64,000 bases of DNA from Xenopus tropicalis (GCF_000004195.4 NC_030683.2:79260910-79324909); one strand, 5' to 3'; shown: positions 11,002-20,944, counted from the first letter of the stretch. A program made the numbers and translations. The notes: generated by a model from the sequence alone, not told the origin.

Positions 11002-11462
11002 GCACTTCCATTGTATTTGTATACTCTATTTAGCCCCGGAATGCTCCTGCAACCCCTTTCTGTGTATCTATGTATTTTAGCAGAGTTATTCTGCAGGAAG
11101 AATGGCCAAACTTCCATGTGGGTTAGCACCCCCACACCCGTCCCTTTAATGGTGGTCTTATGCCTTTAAAAAAATGGGTGTTGGTTAATGGGCAGTCTTC
11201 TCCTTTACAAGCCGCAAGCGGGGGAGGATTAAGCCTGTAGAACCAAGTTGTGGTCATGGCAATCTCTCTCTATAAAAGCAGAAGGCATGGGAGTAACTAA
11301 GCCCTCTGACTCAAACCAGCTCCCAGGTCAAGAATGGCAACAGTGCACGGGAGTGCCAGCCTTTGAAAAATATGACCAGAGGTAAATAGATAGGACCACC
11401 ATACGGGGTTTACCTTGACGTGGTATGGTGGCTTACTAATCTTATGATCATTTTTGTTCAGG

Positions 11463-11501
11463 ATAGAATGAGAGCATGCTTATGCATGCTCTCATTCTAT
11501 C
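11463..11501. repeat. Short palindrome at the LINE 5' junction
   Basis: ATAGAATGAGAGCATGC and its reverse complement are separated by TTAT. The right half is LINE sequence; the left half looks like a copied-back 5' end. Confidence 0.75.
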
Positions 11502-11825
11502 CCGACTTGACTACAGTAACCTACTACTAATCGGCCTCCCTAACTCCCATCTTTCCCCCCTACAGTCTATATTAAACACTGCTGCCAGAATTCTCCTCCT
11601 CTCATCCAGGAGAGTTCAGGCCCTTCCCCTGCTAAAGTCCTTATCGTGGCTTCCTATTAAACACAGAATATCTTACAAACTCCTTCTCTTAACCTTCAAA
11701 GCCCTCCATTCCTCTGCTCCTCACTACATCTCTTCCCTCGTGTCTCCGTATGTTCCTGGCTGACTCCTTCGTTCCTCGCAGAGCAATTGTTTGGTTGCGC
11801 CCCCCACTACAACTGCTGTTTCCCG

Positions 11826-12810
11826 CGGTGTCTCAGGCCCCCTCCTCTGTTCAGGGATGGTTTTTCCAGGCTGGCATAAATGGCCTCTTTCACACCTCTT
11901 TCAAACCATCTGTCCTCTCGGTCCAAAATATGCACGTTACTGTCCTCAAAAGAGTGACCTTTTTCTTTGAGGTGTAGCTAGACCGCTGAGTCTTGTCCTG
12001 AGGAGTTTGCCCGCCTATGTTGGGCCATTCTCTTACAGAGAGGTTGTTTTGTCTCCCCAATGTATAAGTCTGAGCACTCTTCACTACACTGGACAGCATA
12101 GACCACATTACTTTTCATGTGCTTGGGTGTTGGGTCTTTTGGGTGCACCAACTTTTGTCTCAGGGTGTTGCTGGGTTTGAAAAACACAGGAATGTGATGT
12201 TTGTTGAAAATTCGCCTAAGTTTTTCCGATGTTCCAGCAACATATGGGATGACTATGTTGTTTCGCCTGCTGTGTTCCTCCCTTCTGTTTGTAGGTCTGG
12301 TCTTTCTGTTGGTCTTTGATTTGGTTTTGATGAAGGCCCAGTCTGGGTACCCACAAGTTTTCAGAGCTCCTTTTAGATGTTTATATTCTTTCTCCTTAGC
12401 CTCTGCATTGGATGCCACAGTTTCAGCCCGATGATGTAGAGTCCTAATTACACCCAGTTTATGTTCCAAAGGGTGGTGGGAATCAAACAGCAAGTACTGG
12501 TCTGTGTGGGTGGGTTTCCTGTATACTTCAATATCCAGGTCCCTCCCCTCTTTGATAACTATAGCACAGTCCAAAAAAGCCAGTTTGCTGTCTTTCACAT
12601 CTTCCCTTGTGAACGTGATGTTTTTGTCCACCGAGTTTATGTGTTTGGTGAAGGCTGGAACCTCGTGTTCTTTAATTTTGACCCAGGTGTCATCCACATA
12701 TCTGAACCAATGACTTGGTGTTGTTCCCTTGAAGGTGTCCAAGGCTTTCTTTTCCACTTCTTCCATGTAAAGGTTCGCTACAATTGGAGACACAGGCGAA
12801 CCCATGGCAC
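11826..12810 (-). pseudogene. Penelope-like RT/GIY-YIG polyprotein fragment
   Basis: The protein copies element RNA and nicks the target. The fragment begins inside the RT at AMGSPVSPIVANLYME, followed by the catalytic FRYVDDTW box, then LAFLDCAI and DIEVYRKPTHTDQYL, typical of PLEs. Near the C-terminus VVYAVQCSEECSDLYIGET...LCKRMAQHR is a GIY-YIG endonuclease. An in-frame TAG at 11978-11980 interrupts it at the position of a residue after SAV; downstream the frame continues as LHLKEKGHSFEDS to EKPSLNRGG. Everything N-terminal to the AMGSP motif is missing. The apparent 23-residue extension upstream of 12810 is antisense of the plus-strand segment and not part of the protein. Confidence 0.8.
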
Positions 12811-13278
12811 AGGTGTGAAAGAGGCCATTTATGCCAGCCTGGAAAAACCATCCCTGAACAGAGGAGGGGGCCTGAGACACCGCTTGTCACCAACATACAA
12901 TGGCGCGTTGACATCCTTACCCCGGCAGTTTCACAACAGTTCACACTTCCAGTCATGTACTTTGAAGGATTAACACCTTCATCAATGAGAATCTTGGTAC
13001 CATTGTGATTGGATCATACCTTCTTACACCTGTCAGTTTCAGCTAACACCTAACTGAACAAGTTCAATGGAACCATTGTGATTGGATGTCTGTGACTCTA
13101 CTACCATCAAGAGTTTAAATACCGGGGAATTCCCTGCCAGTCATTTGAACTGAAGAAGCCACTCGGATGAGTGGTGAAACGTTTTCAACAAAAACTCAGA
13201 AAAGTCCAGTTGTTTTAGACTTAATTCTACTAGATACTGTATATCATGACCTGGATGAATGAGAATCTTCATAGACAT
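11826..13278 (+). mobile_element. Twin-primed (5'-inverted) Penelope-like element
   Basis: The 3' part (12811-13278) lies on the plus strand and carries the end of the GIY-YIG domain and a 3' region with the PLE-type sequence GAAGAAGCCACTCGGATGAG. The 5' part (11826-12810) lies inverted. About 70 bp encoding the same protein segment (EAIYASLEKPSLNRGGG) occur in both parts, at 11826-11897 and in reverse at 12811-12884. Inverted 5' part plus short overlap is what twin priming produces in target-primed retrotransposition. Confidence 0.75.
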
Positions 13279-13610
13279 ACCTTTTGGAGCACTCGCCCAG
13301 CACCTGACCAGGGAACTAGCACTTATATTGTAATGTCACCCACTGTGACCTACAGCACTTATATTTGCCTATTTGTGTCTGTAAGTTACCCTCCCATATA
13401 GATTGTAAGCTCTACAGGGCAGGGACCTCCATCCTCTTGTATCTTTGACTCTTAACTTATTGCAACTGTATCTTGTATTTATTTGTGCATATTGTAATAC
13501 CTTGTATTTATCTATTTTAATACCCCTGTTTATATTAATGTATTCTACTGTACAGCGCTGCGTACATAAGTAGCGCTTTATAAATAAAGTTATACATACA
13601 TTATACATAC

Positions 13611-13965
13611 AACTAAAAACCCCTGTTTTTTGTCAATACATGCACTAGCATAGACAATTTACTTATGAAACAGGGGACCAGGGAATGTGCATTAATCAAT
13701 CCCCCTCTCTTTTTGTATGCTTGTAGTTAATTTGGCCAGATCAGTCGCACTTCCATTGTATTTGTATACTCTATTTAGCCTTGGAGTGCTCCCACAACCC
13801 CTTACTGTGTATCTTGTTTTAAAACATGACCAAGTTTATTTTGCAAAACTATTTGTGGACATTGATTCCTTCCAAATGAGCAAAAAAGGTAAAATCAAGT
13901 TGAAAAGATAGACTGTCCAAGATGAACTGACTGCACCTAACCCAGCAAGACACACTTGTCCAATA
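13611..13965. other. Foldback right arm and flank, no gene
   Basis: Contains the remainder of the second foldback arm (to about 13730) and a flank parallel to 10816-11080 (CATTGTATTTGTATACTC). No coding frame resembles a known family. Confidence 0.55.
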
Positions 13966-13974
13966 ACACTTGTA

Positions 13975-14998
13975 GAAATCCAAAAAATAGGGAAAAAAGC
14001 TTCAGCAGGTTTGCTGCAAAACATTTATTGTGGGTAGTAGTAACACTGTGTTACCACTACCCACAATAAATGTGTAACACTTGTTTGGCTAGGATATGGC
14101 AAAACCCAGGCTAGTGATAGGAATAGAGCATGTGTTACATGCGACCTTAATACACAGGAGTGGGCCTCCGCTATATGGGAGGTATTAATGGAGCTGAGGG
14201 TGTAGTTGAACTCCAACTAGATAGAGCTTGTGTGGTGCAGATAGAATAATGGACGCCAGAAAGGTTCTTGCTCATGAACTATAGTACAAGTTTATTGGAC
14301 AAGGCACAACTTAATAGTGCAGCAGGGATTATACTCACAGACACAGCAGATGTAATGGTCACAGAGAATAACAGCAGATGTGACACTTTAGGAACAGTAT
14401 AACCCACTTGAAGGATATGCAGAGTATTAGCTGTATGCCCAAGAATGGATGCCCTTTACTGGAACGGATCCCCTCCAGCCAACTATGGTTCAGGGTAAGG
14501 TACTGCCTGAATCCTGCGTCTTAACTGTGGTCCCTACAGCAAGGCATACAAAGCCTGGGTTATACTAAACCCGTACAGTCTCCTTTGATGGGGCTAGTGC
14601 TGCCCTTACTAAATAAGCTGACTATGCTCACCACTCCTAGAGGGTGCTATTAAGTAAACTGACTGTGCTGGCTTGTTCTCATTCACGGGGCCCTGTCCCC
14701 GACTTACAAAATGGCAGGTTCTCCTTACTGGGGCCGAATGCCTCAGGCTCAGTGACGTGCAGCCTTGAGACAAGCATCAGCCAAAGAGGAAGACACTTCC
14801 TTGTGCAAGACACTATATAGTCTGCCAAGGGGAGTGGTCAACCTGGCTAAACCTATAGGGGGTAGCCTAAGAACTGTAATCTGAGTGTAGAGGGCTCTGC
14901 CCTATAACAGCACAGATAAGGAAAAGATAGGGGATAACACCATAGGGAGCTTAACCCTATGGGTCCCTACAAATGTTTTGCAGCAAACCCGCAGACCT
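13975..14998. mobile_element. Palindromic Penelope tail, split by a solo LTR
   Basis: The left arm (AAAAAAGCTTCAGCAGGTTT...TTATTGTGGGTAGT) and the right arm (ACTACCCACAATAAATG at 14056-14072, resuming TTTTGCAGCAAACCC at 14976-14992) are reverse complements around 14048. This is the same doubled-tail arrangement as at 1668-1797. The solo LTR at 14073-14971 interrupts the right arm. Confidence 0.65.
14073..14971 (-). mobile_element. Solo LTR of an LTR retrotransposon
   Basis: The 899-bp unit begins TGTAACAC and ends CCCTACA (TG...CA), with AATG duplicated at 14069-14072 and 14972-14975. Joining the flanks restores the palindromic PLE tail exactly, which fixes the ends. On the minus strand a TATA-like CTATATAG (14813-14820) lies upstream of an AATAAA at 14291-14296, fitting U3-R-U5 order on that strand. 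No internal coding region is present, so it arose by LTR-LTR recombination. A 4-bp duplication suits Gypsy-type integrases; the family is not proven. Confidence 0.7.
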
Positions 14999-15002
14999 CA
15001 CA

Positions 15003-15470
15003 CAGGAGCGTTAGAATTTGGTGTGTACATTCAGCCAGGGGCGTGGGTTTTGAGCCCGAGTACGCTTAGACTGAAGGGGTGCATATGAGTCAATGGTGGA
15101 GGCTAGTATGCTGTTGTACTCGCTAACCAGGGTATCAGGGTCAGACATCTCATTAAAGGAGCAAATACTGGACCTGAAAGAGTGAGCCAATGCCGGGAGG
15201 TCTACATCACATGTATTTTGAATTAATACAGTGGGGGAAGGAGAGTGAGAGACAGAAAATGGAACCAGGTGATGGTCAGAGAAGAAGAAGGGGACACTGT
15301 TAAAATCAGAAAGGGACAGATTTTTGGTAAAGACTAAATCCAGAAAGTGGCCATCCTTATGAGGCGGAGTATTTGTCCTTTGCTGGAGTTCAAAGGAGGA
15401 GGTTAGGTGGAGAAAACGTGATCGGGGCAGATAGTGTTTTGCCATATTTGTGGATATGAATGTAATGTAG
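15003..15470 (-). pseudogene. LINE (CR1/L2/Rex1-type) endonuclease fragment
   Basis: On the minus strand 15445-15011 reads GHFLDLVFTKNLSLSDFNSVPF followed by FFSDHHLVPFSV. The SDHH block is the last catalytic motif of an APE-type endonuclease. Then comes a linker (YNSILASTIDSYAPLQSKRT), typical of the region between endonuclease and RT in this LINE group. It is a fragment without RT. The related RT is seen at 61.8-63.8 kb. Confidence 0.7.
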
Positions 15471-15860
15471 CAACCCCCTTTTAATCATAACATATAGGGC
15501 TGGTTCACTATGCTTTACTTCCTTTGTGTCCATGGGGCAGATACAGTTCTACCGTATGTATATATACTTGGGTTGCAATCAGCAACACCAGTAAAAATAT
15601 AATTAAGCCCCTGCAAAATGTTGCTTTCAGTTTCACAGCACTCAGTTTGTAAGTGGCTTGGGGTAAAATGCAATTTCACCATATTTATGCATTTATAATG
15701 AATTTCAGCAGCCCCAGAGATTATATAATACCTATAGAAGACCTGCTCACTACAGCTTTCCTTTGTGTGCCGGGGGGAGAGGTAGGTTTGCTATATTTAT
15801 ATACATTTAGGTTATTATTTAGCACCCCCTGGTCTATAGTGCCTGTGCAGTGTTAGCCTT
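15445..15860. repeat. Diverged tandem repeat, about 3 units
   Basis: Segments starting CATATTTGTGGATATG, CATATTTATGCATTTATAATG and TATATTTATATACATTTAGG are each followed by CAGCA/TAGCA and a CCCC-containing stretch, spaced about 130-200 bp. The units are strongly diverged. No function is apparent. Confidence 0.35.
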
Positions 15861-15889
15861 CATCCAAAATGAAATTAAATTGCCTTTAA

Positions 15890-16047
15890 AAGAGAAAATT
15901 GTTTCATACTTACCGAAATTTTCTTTTCCTGGCCATCCCCGTAGTAGCATCTTAAACCATAGGGTATTCCCTCCTCCCCGCAGTGATGACAGAAGGAACA
16001 CATAAACCTGCCTCTATAAAGCCTCCTCCCCTTCCCCCGCTCCTTGT
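15890..16047. repeat. DIRS left inverted terminal repeat (3' side of element)
   Basis: Starts about AGAAAATTGTTTCATAC and continues into TTTTCCTGGCCATCCCCGTA...CTCCTTGTCTT. The inner part pairs with 20945-21070; the outermost ~30 bp are unique to this end and recur only in the internal complementary region. Confidence 0.85.
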
Positions 16048-16106
16048 CTTAGTTACAAGCTTCTGGAACATAAAGCACATGGTTAAAATACACAAGGGTC
16101 GGGAAG

Positions 16107-16205
16107 ATGCTACTACGGGGATGGCCAGGAAAAGAAAATTACGGTAAGTATGAAACAATTTTCTCTTTTCCTGGCCATCCCCTCATAGCATCTTAAACCA
16201 TAGGG
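16107..16205. repeat. DIRS internal complementary region
   Basis: The first half (AGATGCTACTACGGGGATGG...GAAACAATTTT) is complementary to the left terminus. The second half (CTTTTCCTGGCCATCCCCTC...CATAGGGTA) is complementary to the right terminus, including the CTCATAGCATC variant specific to that end. The two ends meet head to tail here, at the junction a circular copy would have. Confidence 0.85.
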
Positions 16206-16290
16206 TAAGTACCCGAGCAATGCATATACAAGGGGGGGAAAAAACAGTAATTACGCTGCTATCAATTCTGCTGCATCAAATTATATTTAA

Positions 16291-17405
16291 TTAGGAAGAG
16301 GCCGCCTGCAACACTTTTTGGCCAAATAAAGATTCATTATAAGACAGAACATCCAGTCTGTAATGTCTAAGGAAAGTATTGGACGAACTCCAAGTTGCTG
16401 CTTTGCAAATAGACTCTGGAGCTGCCTGTGCCGCCGCTGCCCACGAGGTTGCCATACCCCTAGTTGAGTGAGCTCTTACCCCTTCCGGCATGGGACTTCC
16501 TTGTTCCTTGTATGCTGTGACTATAGCTATGACAATCCATCGCCCGATGGTTCTTGTAGTAGCTGCCTGACCCTTATAGCTCCTGCTGGAACCACAAAGA
16601 GATTTTTGGCTTCCCTTATGGGCTGTGTTCTGATTATATATGTTTCCAGGCAGTCCCTGACATCCAGATTTCGGAACACTTCTTCATTACTAGGCGAGGA
16701 TTCTGGGCGAAAAGATGGGAGATTTATAGGCTCATTGAGATGAAAAGAAGACACTACCTTGGGTAGAAAATCCAGCATGGTTCTAAGGACAACCTTCTCA
16801 GGATAGAATACTGTAAATGGAGGTTCACAGGAAAGTGCCCTTAATTCACTGATTCTTCTTGCTGAAGTCACAGCCACCAGTAAGGCCATTTTTAAAGTAA
16901 GATGCCATAGGGAGATATTCTCCATGGGAGAAAAGGGTTTCCTCGACAGAGCCCTTAGCACGAGGGGAAGATCCCAGGGTGGAGCTAGGTTTTTTAATGG
17001 TGGATGTATTCGTTTAGCGGCCGCTAGGAAATGAACTACCAGAGGATCCTCTGCCCATTTTATATTTAAAACTGCAGATAAAGCTGAAACTTGAACCCGA
17101 AGGGAACTCCAGGACAATCCTCTATCGAGCCCTGACTGCAAGAACTCTAGGATGTCATTAGTAGAAGGTTGAAAAGGGTCATATTTAGATCGTTGAGCTC
17201 TACATACAAATTGATCCCAGATTTTGTAGTACTGGGAAGAAGTAGTCACCTTTCTGGCTTTCATTAATGTAGAGACAACTCTGGTAGAAACACCCAAATT
17301 TACAAGTCCTCTCCTCTCAGCCTCCATGCCTTGAGATTGAGATGATGAGGAGAAGGATGGACCACTGGTCCCTGCACAAGCAAGTCCTGCCTGTTTTTGA
17401 GATGA
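16291..17405 (-). pseudogene. DIRS tyrosine recombinase (one frameshift)
   Basis: The enzyme integrates the element by site-specific recombination through a tyrosine-DNA intermediate. On the minus strand the domain starts about NLGVSTRVVSTLMKARKVTT, then an SAM-like region (SQYYKIWDQFVCR). The first catalytic arginine lies in SARRISELRAL. The frame shifts by one base near 16560; in the next frame VRAHSTRGMATSWAA supplies the HxxR pair and FLRHYRLDVLS the nucleophilic tyrosine, with the stop at 16291-16293. Its 5' part overlaps the end of the RT frame in another register, as usual in DIRS elements. The start codon is unresolved. The shift, if not a sequencing error, inactivates it. Confidence 0.8.
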
Positions 17406-19450
17406 AGAGGTGGTTGACACATCAGTCTCCTGAAAAGGGGGTACCAGGGTCGACGTGGCCAGTCTGGTAGGATAGCTATCACGTTGGCTGCGGACTTCAT
17501 TATCTTGCGAAGCACTAGGAATATCATTGGAAGGGGTGGAAAGATGTAGGAGAGTTCCTCCCCCCAATCCTGAGCTAGGGCATCCACTGCCTCGGCTTGC
17601 GGGTATGGAACCCTTGAAAAGAAGCGTGTCACCTTTGAGTTTCGTGGGGTTGCCATTAGATCTATGGCTGGAGTTCCCCATTTTCGAGTGACAAAATCGA
17701 AGACATCTTGATTTAACTCCCATTCTGTGTAATCTAAGGGACGACGGGAGAGAAAATCTGCCGTAATGTTTTTTTTTCCAGGAATATATACAGCAGTTAG
17801 ATCTTGTAGATTTTCTTCTGCCCATGACATGATGGGTTCTATCTCCCGAAGAAGGTTTAGGCTCCTTGTACCACCCTGCCTTCTTACATACGATACAGCC
17901 GCCACATTGTCTGATCTTACTTTTATTGCGGAACCGGCAATAATATCTTTGAAGGCCCTTAGGGACTGCTCTATAGCCCTTAGCTCCAGTACATTTGAAG
18001 GGATGTGTCCTGAGCTTGAATGCCAAACACCTTGTACTGAGTGCCCAAGACAATGGGCCCCCCAGCCTTCTGCCGAGGCGTCCGTGTAGACTTCGACCCA
18101 GGTTGGCTGTAGGAGTGGGAAGCCGTTTAGCAAGTTTTCTTCCTCTCCCCACCATAGGAGGCTTGATCTTACCCGTCGAGGTAGAAGAATGAATTGAGAC
18201 CAGTTCCTCTGGTCTTTGTCCCACAAGCTCAGGAACTGGAACTGTAATGGTCTCATCCTCCATCTGGCCCACCTGACTAGGCCAATGCAGGATGCCATTA
18301 GACCTAATATTTTCATCGCTTGTCTTGCAATGATGTGGGGCTGTAGATAAACTCTGGAAATTTCCATCTGTAGTTTCAAGACTCTCTCGTGGCTTAACTT
18401 TATTATGTTGTTCTTTGTATCTATCAGGGCCCCTAGAAAAATTAGAGTTTGAGAAGGAAGAAGATTGCTCTTTTTGTAGTTTATCAACCAACCTAGTTCC
18501 TTGAGTTTGGTTATCATTAGATCCCGATTTCTCATCGCCTGTTCTCTGGATCTGGCCACCAGAAGGAGGTCGTCCAAATAGTGATAGATTTCCAGACCTG
18601 CTTGTCTGAGCCACGCTATGACCACCACCAGAACCTTTGAAAAAGTCCTGGGAGATGTTGAGAGGCCGAAGGGTAGACATGTGAACTGAAGATGCAATGT
18701 TTTCCAGGCAAACCTCAGAAAGGGCTGATGCTGCACAGCCACTGGCACATGTAAATACGCATCTTTGAGGTCTATGGAAATTAACCAGTCTCCACAGCCA
18801 ATTATTGGCCTGATGGTAGCTAGAGACTCCATTCTGAAGGATTGAACTCTCACAAACTTGTTCAGCTTTCTCAAGTCTAGAACTGGGCGAAGATCTCCGG
18901 TGTTCTTTGTTACGAGAAAAAGTGGTGAATAGAATCCTTTTGTCTCCGCTCGAGTAGGAACTGTCACTACTGCTCTCTTTAAGATTAATTGTTGTACATA
19001 GTCTTCCATGGTTTGAAGGGCCTCCCTGCCCTTTGGGACTCTTGTTTCGCAAAAATAATTCTGAAAAGGCTTTGACGAAAATTCTATCATGTAACCCCTG
19101 TGGATTATATCTAAAACCCAGGAGTCGTTCGTTATTCCTGCCCAGGCCTCTGTGAACTGAAGAAGTCTGGCTCCTACCTTGTGAGGCTGAGCAGGCTCCA
19201 TCTCATGCTGTTTTAGTCTGGGCTTTGGGGGATCTGGAGAACCTGGTCTTACGGGACTGAAAGAGATTGGATTGCCCTGAGCGCCAATTCTGGGATCGAA
19301 AGGACTCTCTCCCTCCTCTAAAGGATCTATTTTCCTCTCTTCGCCTATTAGAAAACCTTTCTGACTGTGATCGTCTAAAAGTTTCTTTGAAGCGCTTGCT
19401 TTGAGGTAAGAAAGTTGATTTTCCTCCAGATGATTTTGTAATGATTTCAT
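17300..19450 (-). CDS. DIRS reverse transcriptase / RNase H / methylase-like protein
   Basis: The 716-residue frame copies element RNA and degrades it. RT motifs in order: LRPVLDLRKLN, WLISIDLKDAYLHVPV, LPFGLSTSPRTFSK and the catalytic YLDDLLLVA (about residue 290). RNase H follows: VYTDASAEGWGAHCLG, SNVLELRAIEQSL, VRSDNVAAVSYV and ITADFLSRR (about residues 440-560). The last part (DLMATPRNSKVTRFFSR) matches the DNA-methylase-like domain characteristic of DIRS1 elements. The frame is open throughout. Its N-terminus overlaps the gag-like frame and its C-terminus the recombinase frame. The first ATG used here may not be the true start. Confidence 0.85.
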   Translation of the reverse strand: MKSLQNHLEENQLSYLKASASKKLLDDHSQKGFLIGEERKIDPLEEGESPFDPRIGAQGNPISFSPVRPGSPDPPKPRLKQHEMEPAQPHKVGARLLQFTEAWAGITNDSWVLDIIHRGYMIEFSSKPFQNYFCETRVPKGREALQTMEDYVQQLILKRAVVTVPTRAETKGFYSPLFLVTKNTGDLRPVLDLRKLNKFVRVQSFRMESLATIRPIIGCGDWLISIDLKDAYLHVPVAVQHQPFLRFAWKTLHLQFTCLPFGLSTSPRTFSKVLVVVIAWLRQAGLEIYHYLDDLLLVARSREQAMRNRDLMITKLKELGWLINYKKSNLLPSQTLIFLGALIDTKNNIIKLSHERVLKLQMEISRVYLQPHIIARQAMKILGLMASCIGLVRWARWRMRPLQFQFLSLWDKDQRNWSQFILLPRRVRSSLLWWGEEENLLNGFPLLQPTWVEVYTDASAEGWGAHCLGHSVQGVWHSSSGHIPSNVLELRAIEQSLRAFKDIIAGSAIKVRSDNVAAVSYVRRQGGTRSLNLLREIEPIMSWAEENLQDLTAVYIPGKKNITADFLSRRPLDYTEWELNQDVFDFVTRKWGTPAIDLMATPRNSKVTRFFSRVPYPQAEAVDALAQDWGEELSYIFPPLPMIFLVLRKIMKSAANVIAILPDWPRRPWYPLFRRLMCQPPLHLKNRQDLLVQGPVVHPSPHHLNLKAWRLRGEDL

Positions 19451-20527
19451 CTAAGGACTTGCCAAATAAGCGCCCTCCTTCATAAGGAAGTCTGCAGAGG
19501 GTGTTCTTTGAAGCTGTGTCTGCATACCAGCTTCTTAGCCAAAGAGCTCTCCTAGTTGAGATAGACAGTGCTGTGGTTCGGGCAACAAGCTTAGTGGTAT
19601 CAATAGCTGCTTCCAGAGAAAAACTGGCTGCTATCTTTAGATCCGCAAGAATCTCCTTCATAGAGTCCCTTGAAGCTCTGGACTCCACAGCCATCTCTAA
19701 ATTTTCTAACCAGATAGTCATGGCTTTGGCCACTGATATCTGAGCTACCGAGGGTCTGTAGAGTGCACCAGTAGCTAAAAAGAGCCTTCTTAAATCGGTT
19801 TCCATCCTCCGGTCCATAGGATGCTTTAAGGAAGATACATCATCAATGGGTAATGCAGTCTTTTTAGAAAGACGAGCTACTGGAGCATCAACAACTGGTA
19901 GAGTATCCCAGTTCTGAGACACCTCCTCCGGAAAAGGATACACTTTAGCAAATTTTGACTCTGTGGTAACCTTCTTAGTAGTCTTTTGCCATTCCGCTTC
20001 TATGAGTGTTTTAATCTCCTGATGTAAAGGAAAAACAGATTTCTTTTTCTTATTGATAAGCACTGCCGAGGATGTGGAAGCTGCGGAATCTTGAAAAGAC
20101 AAAGTCTGTTTAATAGCTTTGATAAGTGTAGAGACAAGCTTGTAATCAAACCCAAAGGACTCTTCACCTCATCCTCAGAGGAGGAGCATACTCCCAAATC
20201 ATCTCTAGCTGAAGAAGATGTACTACTTGCATCTAAATCCTTACTAGACACAGCTCTAGGCTTTTTAGGGACTGTTGCCTGTTTAATCCCTTCAGCAACT
20301 GCCTGTTTAATCCAGGCTAATACATCCTTGGAGGCATAACCCACTTTATCAGAACCCTCAGGGTCACAATCCATAGGAATCTTAGTATGTACTGGTTCAG
20401 AATCCGCAGGTTTTAAAAACTCTACAATACAGTCCTTGCAAAACTTTTTCTCTTTTAGAGCAGGTTGGAAGCAAGTCAGACAGGCTCTGGACTGTGCACT
20501 CTCCAGGCATTCAGGGGTAAGCGACAT
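19203..20527 (-). pseudogene. DIRS gag-like protein (one frameshift)
   Basis: This is the structural, RNA-packaging protein of the element. From the ATG at 20527 it begins MSLTPECLESAQSRACLTCF with CxxCF/CKDC cysteine pairs near residues 17-33. An acidic/serine segment follows. At about 20145-20165 a single-base change shifts the frame; the rest continues in the next frame (SFQDSAASTSSAVLINKK...) through a helical middle to an Arg/Ser/Phe-rich tail (RRREENRSFRGGRESFRSQN) that suits nucleic-acid binding, ending at 19203. Gag proteins of DIRS elements are poorly conserved, so the assignment rests on position and composition. Confidence 0.7.
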
Positions 20528-20944
20528 GCTGAAACAAAATAGTACAGGTTAAAAACCTCACTCCCACTCTCTCTTTGGTAGTACACAGAGATCACTGTAC
20601 CTCAGGCAGATAGGCTCAGACGCACGGCAGGCACAGGCACGGAACGGGACCCGCGAGCGCAGCGTGTAACGCTGAATAAGCGGCGCCTAATAATGACGTC
20701 ACCGCCTGCGCCCAGCCGCACGCGCCGTCACCTAGGCAACGTGCGTCGGCACAATGAGAGCCCAGTCCTGCACTCACCAGGTAGGAAGGGGGGACTCCAA
20801 TGAATCCACTAACGGTCGCACAGGGACCCCAACACCGAGACACTCCTCTGGAGGCTGAGCGGTGTGGCATCAGACAGGAAGAGAGAGAGGAGTGAGACAA
20901 CTCCCTGTCTGGTAACAAAACTTTCACTGCTGGACAGAAGGAAA

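Larger units (their letters stand above)
11476..13610 (+). mobile_element. CR1/L2/Rex1-type LINE fragment, split by a Penelope insertion
   Basis: 11476-11763 encodes the C-terminal part of a LINE reverse transcriptase (SRLDYSNLLLIGLPNS, then NTAARILL and SLSWLPIKHRISYKLLLLTF), a signature shared by the CR1/L2/Rex1 group. The frame stops at 11761-11763 and the sequence breaks at about 11826, where a PLE begins. LINE sequence resumes at about 13279 (CCTTTTGGAGCACTCGCCC) and runs through the 3' UTR to AAATAAAGTTATACATACAT. Compared with the uninterrupted copy at 6905-7502, about 100 bp are missing at the PLE insertion point. Confidence 0.75.
11181..13730. mobile_element. Foldback element, copy 2, split by a LINE
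   Basis: 11181-11455 is the centre of the foldback element in the opposite orientation to copy 1, followed by the start of the right arm (GGTGGCTTACTAATCTTATG). The rest of that arm (AACTAAAAACCCCTG...CTCTCTTTTTGTATG) resumes at 13611 after the LINE. The flank beyond it (TAATTTGGCCAGATCAGTC) is the same as beyond copy 1, so the two copies look like a tandem duplication. Confidence 0.65.

Noticed and set aside
12461..12973. 170-residue plus-strand open frame
   Set aside because: It is the antisense of the Penelope RT/GIY-YIG fragment over most of its length. Only its last part coincides with true plus-strand PLE sequence.
13140..13215. Possible hammerhead at the CGGATGAG / GTGAAACG sequence
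   Set aside because: CCACTC and GAGTGG pair through the CGGATGA box itself, so the core cannot form. It is only the common PLE 3' motif.
17330..19052. First two thirds of an 841-residue minus-strand frame
   Set aside because: It is the alternative frame of the DIRS RT/RNase H gene and shows Ser/Arg-rich shadow composition. Only its C-terminal part is the recombinase.
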